DNA of 64,000 bases from Bedellia somnulentella (taxonomy: Eukaryota > Arthropoda > Insecta > Lepidoptera > Bedelliidae): assembly GCA_963576735.1 (NCBI GenBank), contig OY755175.1:6898401-6962400 (forward strand). The letters are read 5' to 3'. Of this stretch, positions 46,078 through 61,000 are shown one piece after another. Every line of letters starts with the position of its first letter. The stretch's first letter is position 1. The notes under the pieces were generated by a model. It worked only from the letters and a program-made list of their open reading frames with translations, ran no database searches and was not told the DNA's origin. The position numbers and the translations under genes are program-made.

Positions 46078-49000
46078 ATGGGTGCCTCAAAGAGTAGGTT
46101 TTTAGGATTATGCCCACCAAAGTGTTCGTGTTGTGGGCCTCGAAGGATAAACTCCTACGACCTGAGAGAAATGCCTAAACCACCTCGCCTGCAAAACGGA
46201 ATCGGTAGGTAGAGTTTTTAATATATGTTGCAAGAACATTCAACCTGATTGGATAATAATTACTTGCGAGAAAAAATGCCATTGATCTTGATCATGTTTT
46301 ATGTAACAAATGGATTGTAATTGATCTCGCAGCAACAAATGTGTCTTTTTTATAAATAAAGTTTCGAATAGTTCAAAAACGAATCCAGATAGAAATTCCG
46401 TTAGAAATTGGAACAAAATGAACAAGGTGTGTTTAACATCAAGTTAACGAGAAAGGAAAATACCTTTTCCCACCAAAATCTTTACGCCAAGACTTTGTGA
46501 GCTTTTTCCTACTCAATCACATGTGTTGGAACCAAGTTAATATCCTGAATCTATCTATTGACGCGTGTACTAAAATCATGCTATTAACCCATGCGGGCGT
46601 TTTACCCGAAAAGTGACTGATGTTCTAATGCTTCTAAACGCGTAAACGGACAGAACATTCGTGTGAAATAGGTAGGTCTTTCGCCGTTTCGTTAGAACTG
46701 TCACATGACTAAGAATAACTTAGAATTGTGGGTCTCCTCTAGATATTTTCCCTACAATTAACAATCTTGATAAATATACCACCAATATGACTTAGGAACA
46801 ACACATTTGTGTATGCCTGTTTAGGGTTTAAACTTACGTCCCCTGCTTGAGAAGCGGCGCTATTTCCGCTGAGCTATCAAGGTCCCAAAATATACTGGTT
46901 AATATCAAGATGATGTTAATGATAGTTCATCGTCGTATTACGAGGTTCAAGATTATTACTGCTAAATTGAAAATGTCAGTTGCTCAGTTTTTGCTCATAC
47001 AAAACATAATTAATAATACATTAAACCAACTTATTATCGACATGAAACCAAATTTGCCTGGTATTTACTGAAGATTTTCACCGACATCAGAAAAAAACTT
47101 TGTAGTTAATAAAAATGTAGAAGTTTAAAATAGCCATTATTTTTATTGATACTTGTATGTAAGTTTGAGGTATTCTAAATTCTTATAAAGCCGCGAACTC
47201 ATTGCGTGAAGATGAGACAGACTAAAATGATATTAGCCTAACGTTAGTATGGCCAAATACAATAAAAAACAGTTTCACAATGATTAGTAAAACAATTATA
47301 GCATTATTTTTGAGTTGAGTAGATAAAACGAGGTCGATAAAAGATCTAGTTCTTGTAATTGGCCTTATTAGTTACATAAAAGTATCACGCATTGACCGTA
47401 TATTTAATCGAATTCCTTTAAGATTCTTCATAGCTAGTACGAGCGACCTTTTAACTAGATATCGCGTGATATAACCATCTCTTACTTACTTACTTGGTAC
47501 CGTGTACTGTCATCTCATTCCAACCGATATCGTGATTATAAAATAGCGCTCGTGCTATAAGTACTCTTGCTGGGCAAGCACGAGCGCTATTTTATCGACA
47601 CGATAACGGTTAGAATGAGATGGCAGTATACGATACTAAGTAAGTGCGTAAGAGATAGCTGCTTTATCCCGCGCGATAACTAGTTTAAACACCGCTCGTA
47701 CTAGTCGGGCTGTTGAACTATACGTTTCGCGTAGATAGTTGATACCTTATTATTACCTACACGTGACAAATAACTTGCGTAACACCAGCTGCGTAAGTTT
47801 CATTGATGTTTACCATGACCAAATAAAGTACTTATTTTTAAATCATGGCAATTTTGAATTATATACATAAATACATACTCACGGCCATAAATCCCAAAAA
47901 GGAATAGGCAGAGCTTCAAAGCTAGAAACTCCTCACCAGCCTCAGTCACATTTGCAAGTTAATAGGGAGCAAGGTGGTAGAAATAAAGTATCGTTGGTGA
48001 TGGGTCTCCAACTGCATCGCCCAAAAACCACTTAAAAAGCTTTATACCCTTAGTCGCCTCTTACGACTTCCGTGGGTAGAAAGGCTCGTGACATTCTAAG
48101 CCGGCACTCCACGGCAATTTTGAATTATGTGAGACATAAACTATTTATGTTAACATTTCGGCTTTGAATAACTCTAAACTACCTTTTTACATTGCTTTTT
48201 GCATAGCTGTGTAGTGTCGGCTTAGAATAGCACTACCCCATTTCTTCCGGTGGGTGTACGTAAGAGGCGACTGTTTAGCCCCACTTTTAAGGGATTTATG
48301 GGCGATGTGGAGACCCATCGCCAAAAACCTTTGTTTTACCATCTTTTCCCCAATCAACTTCCAAAAGTGGCTGAGGAATTTCTAATTCCTTAGCTCTGGC
48401 TACCCCTTCAAGGGATTTATAGCCGTGAGTATATGTACGTATGTACCTTTTTACACCCTAAATATCGTATTGAAGCGACTGAAATATTCTCTTTTTAAGA
48501 GTTTGGTGAATGATGGAGTTTCCTTCAATACTTCATTTACTCATCATCGTCATACAATTCGTCCAATGCTTAAATGGCTCGCGCATTAAAAGTTCATTTA
48601 TTTACTTGGGTTTCGTAAATAATTTTAAGTGTTTATTTTATCTATGCTAAGGTATATACTTAACCCAATTTTATTCCATGTTTATAAAGATATGCGTATG
48701 TGAAAGCCGGTACTGGCATATGGCTAATGTATAATAAAAAAAATATAACATAACATAACATAAACATAAACGTTCACGCCGAATATCCCCGAAGGGGTTG
48801 GCAGAGGTACTAATACTTCTGAACATCACGTGACTTTCACCTGGTGTTCAGAGTACCCACAAGCAACCGTGATAGCCCAGTGGGTAGAACACTCGGTTAT
48901 CGTGCAAACGACTAGTGTTCAAATCCTGGGTCGGGCCTACACCAATTTGTCTTTTCTAAAGACATATGTGTGGTTAATTTATCATGGTTGTTAACGGTGA

Positions 49001-52000
49001 GGGAAATCATCGTGAGGAAACCCACATGGCTGAGTTGTACTTAGTCATGTGACAGTGTATTCATACAAAACGGCGATAGGCCTGCCCCCTATCACGTGAG
49101 TACACTGTCCATGCAAAACGGGGTACTCTGAAAAAAAATATGCAATTGTATAAAGCTTCCGAAAATTTACAAAATGGAATAAAACAATAAAATGGTAGGC
49201 ATTAAATTATTTACAGAAGTTCATTTGGCATTGTAAGGGACAGAACCTTTAAAGCGGTTATAAATATTGATTTAGTCCGAATGTCATTGTTAAGATTATG
49301 GTCAAGGTAAACCGGAGAGGCGGCGCCTGCGCAGCTTCCGTCATAGATGAAGCCTTAAAGTTATACAGATGATGTAACGTTTGACCAAAACGTAAACTTG
49401 TTGACACAGTCCGCGCCATACCACAAATTTTATTATCAGTATTATAAATAGTCGGATTACTCACAAACAATGTATCCACGATGTTAAACTCAAGGAAAAA
49501 CTATTAAGTATCTGCTTAGGCGAAAAGTAACATGGTAATAAATGTTACGTTATGTTATGTTCTATCCATTGTTGAGCAGCAATAACACAATTTGTATTTA
49601 ACGGAATATACGATATAGTTAGAGGTGAAGGCTTTGGTTCAAATTTTGGATGCTTTAGACTTAGCACAAAAAAACAATGGCAAACAAGGAAAAACTCAGC
49701 TTATGTATATTTTTAATTTACTAAATGCATTTTAATTTTCTGATAATTAAAGAAATATAGAAGAAGAAGAAATACGTTTATTCGCCATTGTAGGCACAAG
49801 AAGAACAAGTAACATATTTTTTTACAATTTGAAATTAAATTAATTATAAAATAAAAACAAAAAAGATAATAAAAAAAACATACAAAAATTTGCCATACAC
49901 TTCCTGTGCCACCTGAATAGCGAATTGGTGCTGACTCAGCTTTTTCTATGAGCTTTTGACTCACAGAACTGATTAATAATATCATACATACGTACTTAAA
50001 CTTACGACTATAAATCACAAGACAGGGTAGCCAGAGCTTAAGTAATGGAAATTACTCCGCCACTTTCGAAAGTAGATTGGGGAGAAGATCGTAATGATAA
50101 AATATCGTTGGTGATGGATGAGTCTTCAGCTACATCTTCTTTTTCCTGTCAAATAGAAATATATATATATATATATATATATATATTCTCACGCCATCCG
50201 TTCCCATTGGGATAGGCACAGACTATCAAACGCCATTTTGTACGATCCTGGCAAACCTCTCTATCTCTTCATCTACATCTATCAATGTTTTCGTACATGC
50301 TCTTTTATTTTTCATACTACGGACGCCTGCTTTTTTGAGCACACTCTCTATTCCTGTCAAATACAGTTCTGTTTTATATGTTTTGAGATATAACAAAATA
50401 AATTATCAATAATAAAACAGTTTTAAGTTATAAAGTTTTTGCGAATGTGCGTATATAGCAGATTTATTATTTACAAGATATGACAATTGTATTTGAGTAT
50501 ACAAGGAGTGTACAGATCACGAAATCATTATCAAACTCATAATGATGCCAGAAAAAATTGTTTTATTTTTAGTTTTCTCTTTTGATCATTCGACACCTTA
50601 TTAAAAGTGACATTATTTGGCTTAATTCAACGAAGATGGTATTACCATGTATCATGCATTGAATGGTTTTATAAATAGATCATATGGTTTCTGTTACTTT
50701 ATATCGCTTGCCAATTTTTTATTTCTACGAATATGTTTATTTAAATGATTATTAAATATACGACCCGGGATTTGAACACTAGTCGTTTGCACAATAACCG
50801 GTGTTCTACCCATTGAGCTATCACGTGTCAATGATAATACCATAAACAGTTTGACACATTATATGAAATAGATGGATGAAGATTTTGGAAGTTTCATATA
50901 CATTTTAATGTTCTGTAATTTCTGTTCCCGTTTGAATTTCTGGTTATCTTATTGTAATGTATATTAATATCAGTTATGGAGTCTTTATACTTAATTTCAA
51001 CTTGCCGTGTAGTGCCGGCTGAGAATGTCGCTACCCCTTTCTACCTACGGGTGTCGTAAGAGGCGACTAAGGGTATTTGGGCTTTTTATTGGATTTTTGG
51101 GCGATGCGGTTGGAGACCCATCACTAAAAACCTTTATTTTACGATCTTTTCCCCACTCAACTTCCAAAAGTGGCTGAGGAATTTATAATTCCTTAGCTCT
51201 GGCTACCCCTTCTAGGGAATTATAGCCGTGAGTATATGTATGTATGTATGTATGTTCAACTTAATAGAATTGAAATTGTGGAAGTTTTATACAAACTTCA
51301 ATCGTCCATTATTCCCGCTCCCATAGGAATTTCTGGGATTCTCTTAGTGTTCATTTCAAGCTATCTGAAAAAAATATTGGTACGCAAGAAAATGTAAAAG
51401 CAAATGATGCAAATACGAAAAGTGGCAGAATATTTCATAGAGATAAGATAAATATGGAAATGCTTGTAGCTGGTATAGTGTTAGTACCTTTTTAGCTGAA
51501 TTTCCTCTTTTCTGTTATGACGACTCACATATTGTGACTATATTGAATCTGTTTTAACTAAGACCTTGTATACCTAGTTATACCATGAATTAGAATTCTC
51601 AAATATTTTTTATAGATTATGAAAAAACATATTTAATTAAAACATATCACAACATATATTGCCCTAAATAAACACAGAGTGGACGTATTTCCGACGCAAT
51701 TTGGTACTAATTAAAGTTATTTTAAACTCTCCCCACCTACCTGTGAGTATGATGTCATAAGAGGGTTAAGGACAGTTTGGTTCCGTATAAATAATATAAA
51801 TGCTAGCAACATCAAACTGAACTAAAATAGATATTCTTTACCAACAGCTTTGGTTTCGAAATACTCGTACTTCGGTGCTGACTAATTCTGATATTGCCGT
51901 TAGAGAATACGAGAGATAATTAGAATTATAGTTCTCTGTAAGTGACATCAGCTATTATAAATAATTTATCAAACAATGATTACTATACGTATATACTAAA

Positions 52001-55000
52001 TATTCGGGCATATATTTCCGCCATTGGTTTCCATTGTGGTAGGCGAATACATATCAATCTCAACTTTGTCTAATCCTGGCACAGTTTTCAAGTTTCATTT
52101 ACATTTTTTAACATAATAGTATACGCATTTAGGATGCCCCTTTTTTAAAATCTGTCTTTTTAAGCAGAGAACTCCGGAGCTGAAGATGAAATGTAAAGAA
52201 TAAAAGTTTACGTATCCAATTAATGAGCCGTGCTAGGACCGTACTTTTACCACGATTTTGAGAATTTCATAAAAAAATAAGGTTTATGGCATTTTATTAA
52301 TGATACCGAAGCAACAACCTTTGGTTATTATGACCCGATACGAAAATGGTCATGAATGACGTATGAAAAATATGTATGCCATAGTGAAATTCGAATAACG
52401 TTTATAATACATGACAATAATTGTTGTGAAGCAAGTGACCTTAAAAAGTGTTGATTGACAAGTTCTACGTAATCAAAGGTGAGAACTATATAGGAGCGGG
52501 AATCTAAATAATCACTGTGAACGCACATATATGATTTCATAGCCACTTCGTTTTGATATAATTCTAGGTTTGGAACATTTCATGCGTGCTGTAAAAGTGA
52601 GGAATGTAATAAAATCCGTGAATAAACTGGAGTTACACAATTGCAATGTTGCTATTTTATTGAGTAATTGTCGATATACTGGTGATCATAAAATATAACC
52701 GCTTTCAGATTTAAGTTTTCAGGCTACCGCTTACTCCCATATCAGATTTTTTGCTGAGCCTATTTTTAATTTACCTGTGATCGTCTTAAGATGGCACTAC
52801 TCAGATTTCGAATATGTCTGTCACTATTTTTTACAAAAGACGCCTGATTTTTTCTTACATACATAATATTTTCATAAATATATTGACATGGCAGCGTCAT
52901 TATATTTATGGATTTAAACAATTCTCTCAGGGAATCTCGTGATCTCAAATTATAAATAGCTCTTATTGCTCTCTTTTGAAGAATAATAAATTATAAGCAA
53001 TTCAGTGAACATATTTTTTTTATCAATAGTAGCTGAAGGGCTGTTGAGTTTCAGCCTCAGATGCATTTTCTTGGAATTAATAGCCGTTGGTTTATTTACA
53101 GTTACACTTTAATAATTAGAGTGGTATTCTGACACGAGCTAAGTAAGACCAGGGTTACTTATCACAGAACACATCCATACATATACTTACGGCTATAAAT
53201 CCCTAGATGGGGTAGCCAGAGCTTAGAAAATTGGAAAGTAAAGTGGGGAAAAGATGGTAAAATAAAGGTTGTTAGTGATGGGTCCCAACCTCATCGCCCA
53301 AAAATCCCTTAAAAGCCCCAATACTTTTAGTCGCTTTTTACGTACACCCACCGGAAGAAATGGGGTAGTGCTATTCTAAGCCGACACTACACAGCAATCA
53401 CAGAACACGTTAACACTTTTTGTACTGCGTCGTGTTATACAAACTTAAGTTAGTTTCAAAGACGTAAGTTATTAAAAACAAATACAAAGCAGCTAATGTA
53501 ATAAAACGGAACACATCAATGGAGAAACATGCATAGAAAAACGGTCGCCCACGTTTTAACCAAAGCAGGCAATGCGTAGGAGCATTGCGTTACAAATGAT
53601 CTTTATTGCAGAACTATGAACCCACGTGTTTCTAGCAATTAGAACCCATATTTAATGTAACCTTAAGTTAATGGCATATTTCTATAAATTCCCTAATAAT
53701 GACCCGTTTTTTCAAAGTTAAATCTGAAATGGTTTATTTATTACTTCAGTTAACATAAAGACCTAAAAAAATAATTAAACTGAACTTCAAGCTGTTCGGT
53801 CTGTAATTTAAATTATGTGATAAAAAAAGACAAATTAAAGATTATCTACTACGAAAACCATTGTTGAAATTGTAGGTTATGTGTGCCTTAAGACTAATCC
53901 ACTAAAAATAATTATTATCTTATACCGCCCTTCCCACCTATATTCTCAGCTATACTCCCATTTTGTGAGTCAGTCTAAAAACGCTTAAATGTTTACATTA
54001 TCAATTAATAGCAAAAATGAACAAAACTATAACTTATTTTGTATGTGAGTTTTTCTTAAATATGTTCTATTTTATTTTAATTATTTATAACTTCAGCAAA
54101 GATTTTTGTATTATAGCATTTTTTATTTATTTTATTCCCATTTTGAGTGTTTGTTATTAGAGCAGTAGAAATTCATAGTATGTGAATAATCTCAGTAATA
54201 GGGTCCCGTTTTATATTTTTGAACCGATAATATAATACTATACTATTTTTGGTACTGTATCCTAAACAGCAACAATGCCCAAAGTCACATTTTACGATAC
54301 TAGCAGTTTAAATGAATAAGGCACTACACGATATTAATTAATCATAACGCTTTTCAATTTATGATGATATCTTTCTTAAGTTACGTTATCAGTTTCTTGT
54401 TCTTGCTTCTCTTAGCAAAAACCTTCCAAAGCAAGGGTAGAGTAGATACTTTACTACCTACTTTAACGACCATGACAAATTAACCGCACATATGACTTTA
54501 GAAAAGCTAAATCGGTGTAGGCCCGACCCGGGATTTGAATAGAACACTCATCGTCTGCACTATAAAGAGCTTATTCCATTTGTCTGAATGAAGACGTCTG
54601 AGAGCCACAGAATCTGAATTCAGACTAGTGGAATAACGTTCAGAACGCTAGGCTTCTGAAAAGTAGACAAATTTGTGTAGTGGAATAACAAGCGTCTGCG
54701 GCAGTAACTTCCAAGGACGTCTGAATTCAGAAACGACAAAGTATAATGGAATAAGCTCTTAAGCGGTGATCGTCCACTGAGCTATCACGGTTGAATGTGA
54801 TATTAATATAACATTTTTATAAATTCAAGAATTATCGATATGCTACTAAAATTTGTCATCCTGACACAACTCACAATCAGTACCTACGTCATATTCTTAA
54901 ATTGCACAAATATAGGAAGTGGTTTTTACCATTATTCACTGTCTGATGTTTGCTCAAAAATATTTTTGTCAATTCCGTATCCAAAGATTCACTCACATCC

Positions 55001-58000
55001 TGTTATATTTTGGTATAAGCAGGTGACATCGCATAAAATCAAAAATTTGCTTAAAATATATTTTTAAACAGTGTAAAAAAATAAAGACTTCGTTTAATGA
55101 TCTAAATTATATGCTAAATATACACTCACGTGTCATTAGTTCCCACTGGGAAAGGTGGAAACTATCAATTGCCAATTTGTGCTTTTTGTAATCTTTTTAC
55201 ACACGCTCTTTTGTTTCTTAACACTTTGAAAGCCAGAATTTTTGAGCACATTCTCTATTTAAACTGAATGAGTTCTCGCCTTCGGTGGTCATTTTCTACT
55301 ATCATAATGTAATATAACCTAACACTAGATTTTCCTTAGGGACCCCATATCTTCTGAATTTACTTTGCTCTCATGCTTTTTCCTTTCATTAGACTGAATT
55401 ATTTTAAGCATGTTTTAGTAATTGTAGGTTGGGGAAAGAATAAATGATCAAACCCAAATACTGATAACTTCTATTAAAGATCTTATTTATATGTGTTTTT
55501 GCAATAGGAAGCTTAAATGATTAATAATAGTAATTTCGTTGAAATATTGTGAATTCGTCAGCACAGCTTCCCTACTAGACGATATGACATCATAGTTTCG
55601 TTTGTTTAACTCACACTCGGTCCATAACATGGCGTCGAGACTCGAGATACAGTTGTCACTAAGTGCGCAGGAGTGAAGCACGCATTGTACATTAACACGG
55701 AAGTGATGCGTATTTTACGCGTATGAGTGAAGTTTTTGACCATGGTATGGACTGTTTGTGAATGAAAATGAGTTTTCTTAGAGATTTTTGGAGACACTAT
55801 TTTGCTAGGCGGCGGAAATATATCGTAGTGCCGTTTCAGCCAGGTAAATGTTGTTTTTTAATTAAATGTCTTATGTATATATTTTCATGAAATCCACACT
55901 AGGGTATTTATATTCACAAAATGATAAAAATAAATTAATGGTAACAAGAACTCATTTAATTATATTTATAGCAAACTTTAAGCTTTTGAACAAAAATCCT
56001 TTACATCTAATATTAATTAAATGCGTTTTGATACGAATCATAGTGCCCATTTTCATTACTGTGCGAATTAAAATAAGGGCATAGAGGGAAATATAGGCAA
56101 GAAGAAAGATAAAAGAATGAAAGAGTTTAATTTGAACGAAACGAACGTTAGTAGATAGAACGTTAGAACAAAATTAAAAAAAGTTAGTTTAGAAGAAGAT
56201 ATTATAGAAAAAGTTAGTTAGTTAAGAAAATATGTATTAAAAATATCATTTTGTATGTATATTTTTTTAGCATATTTTTCAATGGAGTCAACGCATTTAC
56301 TCATTGACTATTTTAGGCTTTAATTTAGTAATATTTCATTTTCATTGTCGGCAATGTGCAATTTAATTAATTACATGATTAAGTTGATTTAATTTATTTC
56401 AAACGAAACTGCTGAATTTGATCTTTGATAATCCAAGGACATAGTAACTTTGTGTAATTATATAACATTTTAAGAATAAAATACAAAACTTTTATTGCAT
56501 ATCAAAAAAAGGAGAAAAAAATAAAAATAAACAGAATTAAAAAAAAATACAATTGGCGGTCTTATCACTATTTATGTTATAAAAAGTTTTTTTTTCTGAT
56601 ATAGTTAAACATAATTGGGCGTTCCTTTCCGACGTTATATTTAAAAATAATCTGTCAAGGTTGAACAGTATAGTCAATCAATATAAGATTTCTAGACTAG
56701 GACAAAAAACGAGTCCACAGTAAGCATTATTATTATCAAAGTTATGTGACGAGGAAAAACGACAACCGACAGTACTATCAGTAATTAAGATAGACTACGA
56801 ATATGGTTAGACGGAGTGAACTTAATTAGTTTTCCCTTGAATGCCGTTTAGCCTACACATTCGCATATATTTGTATTGTTATGGTCTAGCCAAGATAGAA
56901 CTAAAGGCTGTCCTACAGCTGCAGCGATACAAAATTAGGTAATGTGTATCGTGAAGATTTATTAATATTCTAGTCAAAACAATACAATTTTAAGCACTTT
57001 ATTGTGGAGCTTTTGCACAGAGTGTTTTTATTTATATTTTAAACAAAGTACCACAAGCTATTCTTCAATCAAAAGAGGAAATCGCGTTACAAAGGTTTAA
57101 ATTAACTTTAATAAAAAAAATGCAGATTAAAATTACTGATTTAGTCATAAGTAATTTTTGGCCAGTATTTTAAGATGATCACATCGGGGAGAAAATTGCA
57201 ATGTATTTTCAAGTATAAAATAACAATCAGCATTTGTATAGCTGTCGTGTGTATTTAATGAAGTGTCTATTTAAATCTTTTGTTGCCCTCTCAAACGTCA
57301 CCGCTGAATGATTTAATAAATTATTAATAATCTTAAACGTTAAACGTTCACGCCGTTTTATCCCCGAAGGGGTTGGCAGAGGTACCAATACTCCTGAACT
57401 CACATGGCAAGCGCCATCTAGTTTCCAGAGAAGGTACCCACGTTTTGCTTAGACAGTGTACTCACGTGATAGGGGGCAGGCCTATCGCCGTTTTGTACGA
57501 ATACACTGTCACATGACTAAGTACAACTCAGCCATGTGGGTTTCCTCACGATGTTTTCCCTCACCGTTATCTAAAATAACCTTAATAATCTTAATTTAAA
57601 TAATTATGTTACGAAGAAAATTTTAATAATCAAAGCTTTCTCAGAAGCTCTTAACGGAAGATTTCATTCAACACCTATATTTAGTTTACTCAATTAAGGA
57701 AATCTAAAACGTTTCCTGCGTATAGTTTGGGGAGCAATAAATTAATCTATTTTTACTTGGCCAGTCAAGACTTTTCACTTCTTTTAAACAGTTAAGGTTA
57801 CAATAAAAATAGGTAACATTTCATGCTCAGAATTGTAATACTGGATTTGTTTTCTTTGATTTATTTTATCGTTCTGATACTTTGGTAAAAACTCCGTCTT
57901 AAATAATTACAGAGTCAGCACAATGAACATACCTAAAAATAATAATGTTCTGTTTATTATATAAAGATTGAAGTTATGCGTTTAGTTCTGTATGGATTTT

Positions 58001-61000
58001 GGAATTTGGGAATAATGTAAATGGATATAATTACAAAATTTCCTTCGGCCACAAAAATATCTGAAGAAAAAAACATGATAAATATCATTTAAGATATGAC
58101 ACTAAAATACTGCAATTTTTGGGATGCAAAATCTTTCACATTACGTTGTATATTTAATCTTAGATATTGTAAATAATCCAAATGTATAAATATACTCAAC
58201 TCAAGCTTTCACGCCGTATATCCACGAAGGGGTGGGCAGAGGCACAAATACTTCTGAACAACACGTGACACACCTGTTGTTCAGAGTGCCCACATTTTGC
58301 TTGGACAGTATATTAATGTATAAATATATTTATATCAATATAACTTAGCTATACTATACCCGTTTTTTGTCACTAGCTGTAGAATTAAAAGAAAATCTGG
58401 AAATTTTGGAATTTAAAACAAAAGAATCTAATCAAATGAAAAATAATTGATGTTGTGTTTTACTGCTTCGTAAAACAATCACTTTGAAAGCCTAACATCC
58501 ACTGGCTTACACACATTTTTATACTCATGGCTGTAAATACCAATGGGTAGTCAGAGCTACAGAGAGAAAATTATCAGCCAGTTTTGGAACTAGAATGGGA
58601 AAAAGAAGGTCAAATTAAAGTTGGTGGTGTTGTGCCGCATCACCTTACAAAAAGTTGAAAAGCCCTAATTTCCTAAGTGGTTAACTGACGACACCCGCGC
58701 CGCGGTGAGAAAAGGTTTAGATATTTCGGAACTTAAAATATAAAAAAAACATAAAAACTATTAAATAATATTTGATAATGTCTTTCAAACTACATTTCAA
58801 CAATCACTTTAAAACCCTGCAACTTTGAAAAAGCACTAACATTCTCTTCCCCTATCCAGATGTAACCGATGGCACGAGACAGGGAGTGCTGGCAGTGCAA
58901 GGCATCGACTTCTGCATCGACACAAATGGAGACAACCACCACACCTCCAAGATGAACCCGATGACCAGGGACGTCGATAAGTGTCTGGTGGTGCGGCGAG
59001 GACAGGCCTTCAAACTCGACCTGCTGCTGAACAGACCTTACGATCCTGATAGAGATGCGATCTCTTTTATATTTTACGTTGCAGGTTAGTATTTAATGTT
59101 TCAGTAGATATATGATAATTTGATGCATGCCAAAAAGAACATAAATCAAATTAGCAAACTTAGTGAGAGGCATACTGTTAATACTACTCGTAGTTATACC
59201 GAATTAAAGACTTAATAAAAGTATCCACGTAAGTGAATAATTTTGAGAGTATTACCATCGAGCAACCTCGGCACATTGCGAGACAGTGGCTCCTTTTCTC
59301 TAGCTATGGGTCTGCGATTGGGCACCAAAATAAATGAGAGACATCGCTGCCGCTGTGGAGTATTTGTCGATCAGTTGGGGCACCATGGATTATCATGTCG
59401 TCGTAGTGCTGGTCGCATACCTCGCCATGCTGCAATCAATGATATTATCAGACGGGCCCTTACCACTGTCAACATACCAGCATTCCTGGAGCCATCAGGT
59501 TTGCTGCGGGACGATGGTAAGAGACCAGACGGAATGTCATTGATCCCATGGAAGAATGGGAGGACGCTAGTGTGGGACGCTACCTGCGTCGACACGCTAA
59601 CGCCAACAAAATCGAGACAACAACCACACCTCCAAGATGAACCCAATGACCAGGGGCGTCGACCGGTGTCTGGTGTTGCGGCGAGGAAAGTAGTAAAGAT
59701 CATGCGCTGAAGTAAAGACTTAATAAAATAAGTATCACATAAACTCACTTGGGATCTATTCCATAACAGTATAGCTCACATTAAGCGATTTGCAAAAGAC
59801 TTTTTTAAATTTTAGTATTTCAAATTAGCGGTTGCTGTTGCCGAATATTGGTTTATCACATTATTTGTTACGGTGCATTTTTCTTGCTGTTGTTTTATCA
59901 ATTAGTTAAGTTCCTTTTTTAGTTAAGCCTTCTGTTTCTCTGTTGTTTTCGGTGTTCTTTATTTTTATGCATATGTGGGAGCTTGTAATTGGCCTATTTC
60001 TGCCTATGTAATAATTTTATATTGTAAATTTAGCTGTAAGCCCCCCAAAGATAATAAAATAAAATAAATAACCTTCACACCTCTAACATAAACCCCACGA
60101 CGAGGGACGTCGATAAGTGTCTGGTGGTGCGACGAGAACAGGCATTCAAACTTGACTTGCTGCTGAACAGACAGTATGATCCTGATAGAGATGCGATTCC
60201 TTTTATTTTCTACGTTGCAGGTTAGAACTTAATGTTTCAGTAGATATTTGATAACTTGATGCATGAAAAACAATATAAATCATAGTAATCATAGCTTGCT
60301 GTTAACACTCGAATTGAGAGTATACTTCATGCACCAAGTTAAAGACTTAATAAGGTAATCATCCACGTAAGTAACCACCTCACTTCAAAGATGAACCCCA
60401 TGACCAGGGACGTCGGCCGGTGTCTGGTGTTTCGGCGAGGACAGGCCTTCAAACTGGACCGTATGATCCTGACAGAGATGCGATCTCTTTTATATTTTAC
60501 GTTGCAGGTTAGAAATTAATGCTCTAGTCACTAGAGTCTAGTGAATATACGCTTTCACGCCAATATTTAAGGCAGATACTACTAATTGTAACATCAAGGA
60601 CTGTACTAAAATAAGCGTTCTACATTTAAGTAAGTCAGAGACGGACCCTCATTTTTATATATGTCGCAGCCAACTAGTTAAATCAGCCAGCTCATTAAGC
60701 AGCTAGCCGCTTAATTAAACGCCGGCTCCTAGTTAAACGGCTAGCCCTCTTGTAAAATTAATTGTCGTCATTGAACGTCCAATTACCCGGCTGATTGAAT
60801 AGTTAGCCCCTTGGTTTAGGCTGACGTTACGTCAGGCGGGTGATTTGAATTTAGTAATTAAACATTTAAATTTTCATTTAACATTTATTTTTTGTTAAAA
60901 TTAATAGAATAACTGTTGAAAAAGGGTACAATCATGGAAATTTCAATAAATACATTAGCACTAGCTGATAATAGCTGTTTTCGCGACAATTTGGAAAGTT

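Noticed and set aside
60071..60220. Functional alternative exon 2 of the second transglutaminase
   Set aside because: The 5' half with the acceptor is missing and an in-frame stop lies just upstream; only the donor survives.
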